Assembly: GCA_964539095.1 (NCBI GenBank)
Contig: CAZIFL010000038.1
Location: 1-29,406 of the forward strand
Direction of reading: 5' to 3'
Length of the DNA: 29,406 nucleotides
From: DAIPKP01 sp964539095
GTDB taxonomy: Bacteria; Synergistota; Synergistia; Synergistales; Aminiphilaceae
Shown: piece after piece, positions 23,803-29,406 of the stretch
How positions within the stretch are numbered: the stretch's first letter is position 1
How the letters are laid out: each line of letters begins with the position of its first letter
Notes under the pieces: generated by a model
Told to the model about the DNA's origin: nothing
Seen by the model: only the letters and a program-made list of their open reading frames with translations
Databases searched by the model: none
Made by a program: the position numbers and the translations under genes

Positions 23803-24480
23803 CTACCACATATTCAGGGGAGCCATGCGGCCCATCCAGAGGAAGCCCCATATGGCAGCCTGGTTCGCCAGGGTGGGAGTATCCGCATCGTTCCAGAGGA
23901 AAGCGTTTTGACGGGCAAAGTTCTGGAGGGTCTCTCCATGGCGTCTGAGAATCTCTCCTGCGCTCTCCTCACCGTCCCGGCCAAGCATTTTGTACCACTC
24001 TCTCCCGGTCCAGGCAAAGATACAGGAGGGGCGATCCCCCTTCCAGGCCAGAGGAACCCGAGGGCGTTCAAGGATCCCCATACGGTCTACCAGACGATCC
24101 CACTTAGCCACCTGGACAAAACGCGAATCCTGCAACCAGTAAGGGATTGTGGGCACCGGAGATACCGCAGAGATAATCTGCGTAAAGGGAACCAGAGAAA
24201 TCTGAGTAGGGATAACGGAGCCCACCACATAGGCCGAGGGAATAACGTTGTTTCCTGACGGAATGCCGTAGTACCAGACGCCCCCGACCCCAGGGGAAAC
24301 GGGATATCCATCGTAGGTCATATACCATCCCGGAGGGGCCCAGGAGGGCTGGGATACGAAAAACTGCATTCCCTGGTATGCCGGCTGCGAAACCAGGATC
24401 GGCTGGCTCCAGGACGGGATACTTCCGGGAACCCCCAACAGAACACACGCCACCACAAGCAACAGCAATCTTTTCTTCAT
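23803..24480 (-). CDS. Exported protein with YMTYDGYPV motif, first of the cluster
   Basis: This 225-aa protein starts at ATG 24478-24480 behind AAGGAGGA. Its signal peptide is KKRLLLLVVACVLLGVPGSIPSW. A short internal repeat (LVSQPAYQG, FVSQPSWAP) is followed by YMTYDGYPV and, five residues later, GVWYYG, the motif it shares with the next gene. The C-terminal 90 residues look globular: WKGDRPSCIFAWTGREWYKMLGRDGEES, then RRHGETLQNFARQNAFLWND. It contains one cysteine in the mature chain. No family is recognised. It opens the four-gene exported cluster, 137 bases after glnS. Confidence 0.75.
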   Translation of the reverse strand: MKKRLLLLVVACVLLGVPGSIPSWSQPILVSQPAYQGMQFFVSQPSWAPPGWYMTYDGYPVSPGVGGVWYYGIPSGNNVIPSAYVVGSVIPTQISLVPFTQIISAVSPVPTIPYWLQDSRFVQVAKWDRLVDRMGILERPRVPLAWKGDRPSCIFAWTGREWYKMLGRDGEESAGEILRRHGETLQNFARQNAFLWNDADTPTLANQAAIWGFLWMGRMAPLNMW

Positions 24481-24617
24481 CGCCTCATCCTCCTTCTGTT
24501 TTTCTCCGTTACGGAAAACCTTTTTCACAAAAACCCGGAAGAAAGCCTTTTTTCAAGGCATTTCGCCCTGGCTACATGGAAAAAACATACCGTTCTGCCA
24601 TCTTCCGCAAGCGGCAG

Positions 24618-26300
24618 CTATTCTTTAGCGACGATCTTTTTCCAGCTGTCTTTCAGCGAAACAATGCGGTTGAATACGGGATGTTCCGGAGTGCTGCAAC
24701 GATCTGCCACAAAATATCCCTGCCGGAGGAACTGAAAACGGTCTCCCGGAGCCGCTTTTTCAAGAGAGGGTTCCATCTTGCAATCCTTAAGGGTTACAAG
24801 AGATTCCGGATTCAGATAGTCTTCGTAGGTTTTTCCCTCTTCCATCTTGCTCATATCCCTGAGGGTAAAAAGCGTATCGTAAAGCCGGATCTCCGCTGAA
24901 AAAGCATGGGGGACCGAAACCCAGTGGAGGGTTCCCTTCACTCGCCGACCATCCGGAGCATCGCCTCCCCTTGTTTCGGGATCGTAGGTACAGTACAGGG
25001 TGGTAATCTCTCCCGCCTCGTTCCGCTCTACCCTCTGGCAGGTTATGAAATACGCATGCTTCAGACGAACCTCTCTCCCCGGAGCAAGACGGAAGAACTT
25101 GTTGGGAGGGTTTTCCATAAAGTCGTCAGCTTCGATGTAAATCTCTCGGGAGAATGGTATCTGCCGGGTTCCTCCCTGGGGATCTTCGGGATTGTTTTCC
25201 GCCTCCAGGTACTCTACCCTATCCTGGGGGTAGTTCTCGATAATGACCTTGAGAGGGTTCAGTACCGCCATCACCCGAAACGCCTCGGCGTTCAGCTCTT
25301 CGCGAAGAACGTAGTAGAGAAACTCTACATCCACCATGCTGTTTGCCTTGGAAACACCGATCTCCCGGCAGAAGCGCCGTAGCACTTCGGGGGAACATCC
25401 CCGCCGCCGAAGGCCGCTGATGGTAGGCATACGGGGGTCATCCCAGGAATCCACGATTTTTCGGTCCACCAGAGCTTTGAGAAGGCGCTTGCTCATGACG
25501 GTATAGGTAAGATTCAACCGGGCAAATTCGTACTGTCGCGGCCGAGAAGGGACGGAGACGTTTTCAAGGAACCAGTCGTAGAGAGGGCGATGGTCTTCAA
25601 ATTCCAGGGTGCATATGGAGTGCGTTACCCCTTCGATGGCATCCTCGTAACCGTGAGCGAAGTCGTACATGGGATAGATGCACCACGCCTCCCCCGTTCG
25701 ATGATGAGACTGCTTAAGAATACGGTAGAGCACGGGGTCGCGCATGTTTATATTGGGATGGGCCATGTCGATCTTCGCCCGAAGCACGCACGCACCTTCA
25801 GCCAGCTCTCCGGCCCGCATCTTTTCGAAGAGTTCTTCGTTCTCTTCAGCAGAGCGACTCCGATAGGGAGAGTCTTTCCCCGGCTCCGTAAGGGTACCCC
25901 GGGAGATGCGAATCTCTTCGGCGTTCTGGTGATCCACGTAGGCGAGACCCTGCCGGATAAGCTCGAGAGCCCACTCGTAAAAGCGATCGAAATAATCTGA
26001 GGCATAGCAGAGAGAATCCCAGGAGAAACCGAGCCACCGGACATCCTCTTGGATAGATTCCACATACTCCATCTCTTCCTTGGAAGGGTTGGTATCATCG
26101 AAACGGAGGTTACAGCTACCCCCAAACGTTTCGGCCAGACCAAAGTTGAGGCATATGGACTTGGCGTGACCGATGTGCAGATAGCCATTCGGCTCTGGAG
26201 GGAAACGGGTGACGATGGCTTTTACCCGCCCTTTTTCCAAATCCTCTGTGATAATCTGCTCCAAAAAGTTTAGCGTTCGCAAGGCTTCTTCACTCATCAT
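24618..26300 (-). CDS. glnS: Glutaminyl-tRNA synthetase
   Basis: This class Ic synthetase of about 560 aa charges tRNA-Gln. The ATP-site motif PPEPNGYLHIGH lies near residue 35, with LRFDDTNP after it; the KMSKS-type loop is VMSKRLL near residue 262. YPMYDFAHGYEDAIEGVTHSICTLEFEDHR is typical GlnRS, and the C-terminal half is the beta-barrel anticodon-binding region. The start is one of two adjacent ATGs at 26295-26300, behind AAAGGTGG; an upstream GTG would add 10 residues. Having GlnRS suggests direct glutaminylation, though GatCAB could also exist elsewhere. Confidence 0.95.
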   Translation of the reverse strand: MMSEEALRTLNFLEQIITEDLEKGRVKAIVTRFPPEPNGYLHIGHAKSICLNFGLAETFGGSCNLRFDDTNPSKEEMEYVESIQEDVRWLGFSWDSLCYASDYFDRFYEWALELIRQGLAYVDHQNAEEIRISRGTLTEPGKDSPYRSRSAEENEELFEKMRAGELAEGACVLRAKIDMAHPNINMRDPVLYRILKQSHHRTGEAWCIYPMYDFAHGYEDAIEGVTHSICTLEFEDHRPLYDWFLENVSVPSRPRQYEFARLNLTYTVMSKRLLKALVDRKIVDSWDDPRMPTISGLRRRGCSPEVLRRFCREIGVSKANSMVDVEFLYYVLREELNAEAFRVMAVLNPLKVIIENYPQDRVEYLEAENNPEDPQGGTRQIPFSREIYIEADDFMENPPNKFFRLAPGREVRLKHAYFITCQRVERNEAGEITTLYCTYDPETRGGDAPDGRRVKGTLHWVSVPHAFSAEIRLYDTLFTLRDMSKMEEGKTYEDYLNPESLVTLKDCKMEPSLEKAAPGDRFQFLRQGYFVADRCSTPEHPVFNRIVSLKDSWKKIVAKE

Positions 26301-26380
26301 ATGCAACCACCTTTGCTCTTCCAGAGTCACCTTTGGAGGTTCTGGAAGGCCCTATTCTTGTTTTAATGCTTATCTCCACC

Positions 26381-26386
26381 ATTATA
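26381..26386 (-). promoter_or_regulatory. -10 box candidate for glnS
   Basis: A perfect TATAAT on the minus strand lies 80 bases before the glnS start. No convincing -35 was found at 16-18 bases. Confidence 0.35.
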
Positions 26387-26444
26387 TAGGCAAATCCCGA
26401 TTTTTTCGATGGGGAAAGTGCATTTTTCCTGCTTTTCTTTTTGT

Positions 26445-26477
26445 CTTTCCGGGAACGGGATTTTTCTTCCCGGAAAG
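26445..26477 (-). terminator. Hairpin after the J-like gene
   Basis: An 11-bp perfect inverted repeat (26445-26455 with 26467-26477, CTTTCCGGGAA/TTCCCGGAAAG) has an 11-nt loop and lies 21 bases after the J-like gene's stop. Neither strand has a strong T run directly after it, so it may be a factor-dependent terminator or transcript-end stabiliser. Confidence 0.45.
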
Positions 26478-26497
26478 AGAGCGAAAAGGGATACCTT

Positions 26498-27308
26498 TTA
26501 TATCGTCTGAAGTCTTTTTGCACACCCATCCCGCTCCGGGTTTTTCGCCTTGCTGGATTTTCCCTTTTTTTCCCAGACCGCAGCGATCTCCTGTGCAACT
26601 GCCCGCTTTTTCTGGAGAAGGGAGATTTCCTCCACCGCCTCCAGAACTTTATACCATGCCTTTCTTCTGGAACAGACCCTGTACACACACTCTCCAAAAC
26701 CCCCGAGAAATTCCGGCGGCACCTCAAGCCAGGAGAAAAGCCAGAGAAAGAGGCGAAATCCCCGCTCCTCCGGAAAGGTGCGAAGAGAGTGAAAGAAGGC
26801 TTCTTGGAGATCCGGATCCCGCAGGATGGCAAACTGCTTCTTGCCGGAACAGAGCGCAGTGAACGCCCCGAAAAAGCTCTCCGGAGGAAAGATCTGAGCA
26901 AACTTCTTGAACATCCCCTGGGAGATTTTCCCCCAGGACTGCGAGGAGAGACTTCTTCCCTCCTCATGTTTTTCCATGGATTCTTCCATTACCTCCCAGA
27001 GCCAGGCTTCCAGAAGATCTTTACAATCTTCCTTTTCGAGAACAACCTCCATGCACTCCAGATTCCGCAGGGTCATATTCTTTCCGTAAAGCTCTTTACG
27101 AAGGTTCTCCTGATCGTGAGACGAAAGTCTGAGGGGAATATCCTTCTCAATTTTTTTGAGAACCTCCTTCATGTTCCACTCTGAAAAAAAACTCATTCTG
27201 AGAATGCTCCGGAGGATAGCGGTGTACCATGCGAAGATAGGCCTTTCGGAGTGATTCGGGATCTGCATCCTCGGGTACCCGGAGTATCTCTAAAGCAGAG
27301 TCGAACAT
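26498..27308 (-). pseudogene. J-domain-like co-chaperone, frame broken at a T8 run
   Basis: Translation should begin at ATG 27306-27308, with AGGAGAGG 7 bases upstream, overlapping the GrpE-like gene by 19 bases. The first 40 codons encode a J-domain: LEILRVPEDADPESLRKAYLRMVHRYPPEHS. The HPD tripeptide of true J-proteins reads PPE, so stimulation of Hsp70 ATPase in the usual way is unlikely. At eight T (27184-27191) the frame meets an early stop at 27147. Removing one T joins it to the long downstream frame, giving a 269-aa protein whose next residues (FFSEWNMKEVLKKIEKDI) fit J-domain helix IV. The rest is charged, helical and unassigned, with LFSWLEVPPEFLGGFGE. The break may be a real mutation, a slippage-regulated site or an assembly error. 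Confidence 0.7.
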
Positions 27309-27928
27309 ATCTTTTCCTCTCCTTCATCAGGAAACAGTATGTAGTCCTGATTTTGATTTACCATCACCAGCGCTGGACGAAACAAGGCTTCATTTTTGAT
27401 AAAGCCCGGGCGCACTATCTGGACCACCAATCCATCGGGAAGATCCTCAAGCTGCACAGCACCGCAGGCCTGGTGGATTTCGGGGTTGAAAGGAACGTGC
27501 AGATCAAGTATCGGCGTAATACCATAGATTTGAAGAAGCCCGAAGAACTTGTTTTTCAGGATATGCTTATCCGGGCTTTCGGGAGAGGCAATATGAGCCA
27601 GCAGGAAGCTCTCTGCAAAGACAAGAAGGCTCTCCAGAGAGGGAGAGTTCAGCTCCATCCGATCCAGAGTAGACTGTACTGCCGAAGAGCTTTCCTTGAG
27701 AAAATCAAGCAGAAGCTGCCGGCGTCGCTCCTGACGCTGGGCCAGACGAAGCTGTTCCTCCATGGACTCGAGGCGTTCTTTCAGAGAGTTGTTCTCCAGA
27801 CAAAACTGTTCTTCAAGAAACTCAAGACGTTCCTTCAGAGGGCCGTTCTCCTCCTTGAGAATTTGAGCAAAATCCCTTACAAGATTTTCATGAAACAACG
27901 TCATTTTACGTCGAATAAAACCTATCAT
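27290..27928 (-). CDS. Divergent GrpE-like nucleotide-exchange protein
   Basis: This 212-aa protein has a long coiled-coil N-terminal part (about residues 15-85, with LKERLEFLEEQF and a near repeat LKERLESMEEQL). The C-terminal domain resembles GrpE: YGITPILDLHVPFNPEIHQACGAV, then VVQIVRPGFIKNEALFRPALVMVNQ, which match the FdP..HeA and RpA.V.V signatures. GrpE releases ADP from Hsp70. The ATG at 27926-27928 is preferred because AAAGGAG lies 10 bases upstream. No dnaK or standard dnaJ lies beside it; instead it overlaps a J-like gene with a degenerate HPD. It is probably a second, specialised GrpE paralogue. Confidence 0.75.
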   Translation of the reverse strand: MIGFIRRKMTLFHENLVRDFAQILKEENGPLKERLEFLEEQFCLENNSLKERLESMEEQLRLAQRQERRRQLLLDFLKESSSAVQSTLDRMELNSPSLESLLVFAESFLLAHIASPESPDKHILKNKFFGLLQIYGITPILDLHVPFNPEIHQACGAVQLEDLPDGLVVQIVRPGFIKNEALFRPALVMVNQNQDYILFPDEGEEKICSTLL

Positions 27929-28066
27929 ATACCGCATACTCCTTTACCGTGTCTGGTCGCGGAAGCTCCTCTGCAGAAGATTGCCACGCCCTGAGGAGCA
28001 AATATGCCATACTCCCGGAGCATCAGGTCACCGTGGGTTCTCATGGTTACGAAAAACTTTCGAGGT

Positions 28067-28681
28067 TCACGGCAGATCCAGGGAAAAAATCATGGTATTC
28101 CAGCAGATCTCTCTTCCCAGGCCGTCCAGGGTCTCTCTGTGAGAGAGCATGCGAAACCCCGCATTCTCGAAGAGTGACGCCACCTCCCGGGGCTCCCGCT
28201 GTATAAAGAGGCGTTCATCAGCTTTTTTCCGCTCCTTCGAGGAGAAGGAGCAGAGAAAGAGCCCGCCCTTTTTGAGAACTCCTGCGATTTGGGAGGATAG
28301 CGCTGCAAGCTCAGAGTTGTTGAGGTGCATGAGGAGCGCTATGGCCACCACGGCATCAAAGGTTTCGCTGAGAAGCTCATGATCTGGCGGAAGAGGAGCC
28401 GGAGAGAGAAAGACCCTGGAGGGATCCATGGAGTGCCGGGAAAAAGTTTCCCGGGTAGACGCTACCATGGCAGCACTTCCGTCCAGAGCGGTGACACGAC
28501 ATCCGAGAGAGGCCATATAAAGGGCATCTCGACCACTGCCGCAGCCTATTTCAAGAATTTTTCCCCCGGGGGGAAGCCACTCCTGTAAAAGGGCATGCAA
28601 CGCCGTACAATCCGCCGAAGCGTACTGACGAGCCAGAAGTACACCATGGCTGTCGTAGTATTGAAGAGTTTTAGCATCCAC
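28067..28681 (-). CDS. Class I SAM-dependent methyltransferase
   Basis: This 204-aa cytoplasmic protein has motif I LEIGCGSGRDALYMASLG (about residues 43-60), the acidic end of strand 2 in VTALDGSAAM, motif post-II FDAVVAIALLMHL and GGLFLCSFSS for strand 5. The start is set at GTG 28679-28681, since GGGAGG lies 8 bases upstream; the ATG 13 codons earlier has no site and sits only 3 bases from a TATGAT -10 candidate (28724-28729). It resembles small-molecule methyltransferases of the Methyltransf_25/11 kind; the substrate is unknown. It lies 138 bases upstream of the GrpE-like gene and may share its transcript. Confidence 0.88.
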   Translation of the reverse strand: MDAKTLQYYDSHGVLLARQYASADCTALHALLQEWLPPGGKILEIGCGSGRDALYMASLGCRVTALDGSAAMVASTRETFSRHSMDPSRVFLSPAPLPPDHELLSETFDAVVAIALLMHLNNSELAALSSQIAGVLKKGGLFLCSFSSKERKKADERLFIQREPREVASLFENAGFRMLSHRETLDGLGREICWNTMIFSLDLP

Positions 28682-28825
28682 CGAAGCAACCTCCCGAATT
28701 TTTTGGGAAAACCACCCCATACTATCATAAAAAGCGGGCGCTTTCTGGCAGAAAATTGAGAGAGAGAGGGTGCAAAAGGGGAGAGGTGCTCACGAGAAAA
28801 TGTGTCTTTTCTCCCTTTTCCGCGG

Positions 28826-28831
28826 TACAAT
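28826..28831 (+). promoter_or_regulatory. -10 box candidate for the apbE-like gene
   Basis: TACAAT matches the -10 consensus at five of six positions and lies 33 bases before the ATG. The -35 region is weak. It is divergent from the methyltransferase promoter. Confidence 0.3.
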
Positions 28832-28863
28832 GGGAGGCATATTTGGACTTTCTGGAGGATACC

Positions 28864-29406
28864 ATGGTGAATACAAAACGCTTCCTCCCCCTGCTGCTTC
28901 TGCTTGTAGCTTTCGGGGGCTTTGTTGTTTTCGTGATCCTTCCATCCCCCTCCTCTTTCTCTCCATCTTCCCTTGAGTTCTACGCTCTGGGAACCTTTGT
29001 GCGTTTCCAAGCCTGGGGCGCTGAGGCTCCGAAGGCTCTTGAGGAGGCGCGCAGGGCGGTAGAAGAAGTGGAAAGACGTTTCTCCCGGTTCAGCGCTCTT
29101 TCAGACGCTGCAATTTTAGAACAAAACGCGGGAAAGAGTGAATACCTCTTCTCCGAAGAGAGCCTTTTTCTCTTTTCCAGGGCTCTGGAATATGCCCGTT
29201 ACACCGAAGGAGCTTTTGATCCCACCCTGGGGGCTCTGACACGGCTCTGGGGGATCGGAACCCCGGAGGAACACCTTCCCTCGCCGGAAGAGATTCAAGA
29301 GACACTCCAAACAGTAGGGTACGAAGATCTGCACATATTTCCTGAACGGGGTACCGCCCTTCTTGCCCGAAAAGGTCAGGTTCCTGATTTTGGGGGTATC
29401 GCCAAG
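28864..29406 (+). CDS. apbE: ApbE-type FAD:protein FMN transferase, N-terminal part
   Basis: The frame opens at ATG 28864-28866 behind GGAGG and runs off the right edge; 181 codons are visible. A membrane/signal segment (RFLPLLLLLVAFGGFVVFVIL) precedes LGTFVRFQAWG, VEEVERRFSRFSALSDAAILEQNAG, YTEGAFDPTLGALTRLWG and PDFGGIAK at the edge. These are the family landmarks, including the fS.f...S turn and the GaFDpTlg..LWg block. ApbE covalently attaches FMN to threonine on exported flavoproteins such as RnfG/NqrC, outside the cytoplasm. The signal segment may be a lipoprotein or an uncleaved anchor; no cysteine follows it closely. The Mg-binding and catalytic C-terminal parts are outside the window. 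Confidence 0.88.
   Translation, partial: MVNTKRFLPLLLLLVAFGGFVVFVILPSPSSFSPSSLEFYALGTFVRFQAWGAEAPKALEEARRAVEEVERRFSRFSALSDAAILEQNAGKSEYLFSEESLFLFSRALEYARYTEGAFDPTLGALTRLWGIGTPEEHLPSPEEIQETLQTVGYEDLHIFPERGTALLARKGQVPDFGGIAK

Noticed and set aside
27925..28044. 39-codon minus-strand frame ending in an ATGA overlap with the GrpE-like start
   Set aside because: The overlap is suggestive, but there is no ribosome-binding site before its ATG and the sequence has no recognisable feature.
1..29406. CRISPR arrays, rRNA genes, transposase genes
   Set aside because: No regularly spaced direct repeats, conserved rRNA segments or transposase motifs were seen on either strand.

Overview
The window most likely comes from an anaerobic, diderm bacterium, probably of the phylum Synergistota. 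The basis is a complete Mbh-type membrane-bound [NiFe]-hydrogenase locus of the kind found in fermentative anaerobes, outer-membrane and periplasmic proteins that imply two membranes, GC-rich coding sequence, and ABC, GlnRS and ApbE genes of bacterial type. The phylum is an inference without a database search. Nearly all genes are on the minus strand; only the cation antiporter and the ApbE gene at the right edge are on the plus strand.

Layout on the minus strand from left to right. 1-99: the first 33 codons of a probable (2Fe-2S)-binding oxidoreductase subunit. 370-5902: an ABC importer (binding protein, fused double permease, ATPase), then a 74-aa membrane protein and tsaB. 6044-6333: a 290-bp nested inverted-repeat element that is either a MITE-like insertion or a structured RNA. 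6331-12273: a four-gene exopolysaccharide synthase module (BcsB-like periplasmic protein, outer-membrane barrel, GT2 synthase with an N-terminal MshEN-like domain, polytopic membrane protein). 12589-20874: a 14-gene hydrogenase operon in the exact order of archaeal mbhA-N, combining an Mrp-type cation/proton antiporter module with a [NiFe] module that keeps all nickel ligands. A broken fragment with one more [4Fe-4S] motif sits before its terminator.

Right part. 21230-22210 (plus): a CaCA-family cation antiporter, divergent from the hydrogenase operon and ending at an 18-bp perfect bidirectional terminator. 22274-24480 (minus): four small exported proteins rich in Tyr, Pro and Gly, two of them sharing a fixed-spacing motif. 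24618-26300: glnS. 26498-28681: a methyltransferase, a divergent GrpE-like protein and a J-domain-like protein whose HPD motif is replaced by PPE and whose reading frame is broken at a run of eight T. 28864-end (plus): the start of an ApbE-type flavin transferase.

How the parts fit. The hydrogenase would oxidise reduced ferredoxin, release H2 and drive cation export, and the adjacent antiporter could use the resulting gradient. The polysaccharide module looks self-contained: polymerisation (GT2), periplasmic handling (BcsB-like) and a candidate exit barrel. The most novel items are this four-gene module, the nested repeat beside it, the frameshifted J-like/GrpE-like pair, and the exported motif family.
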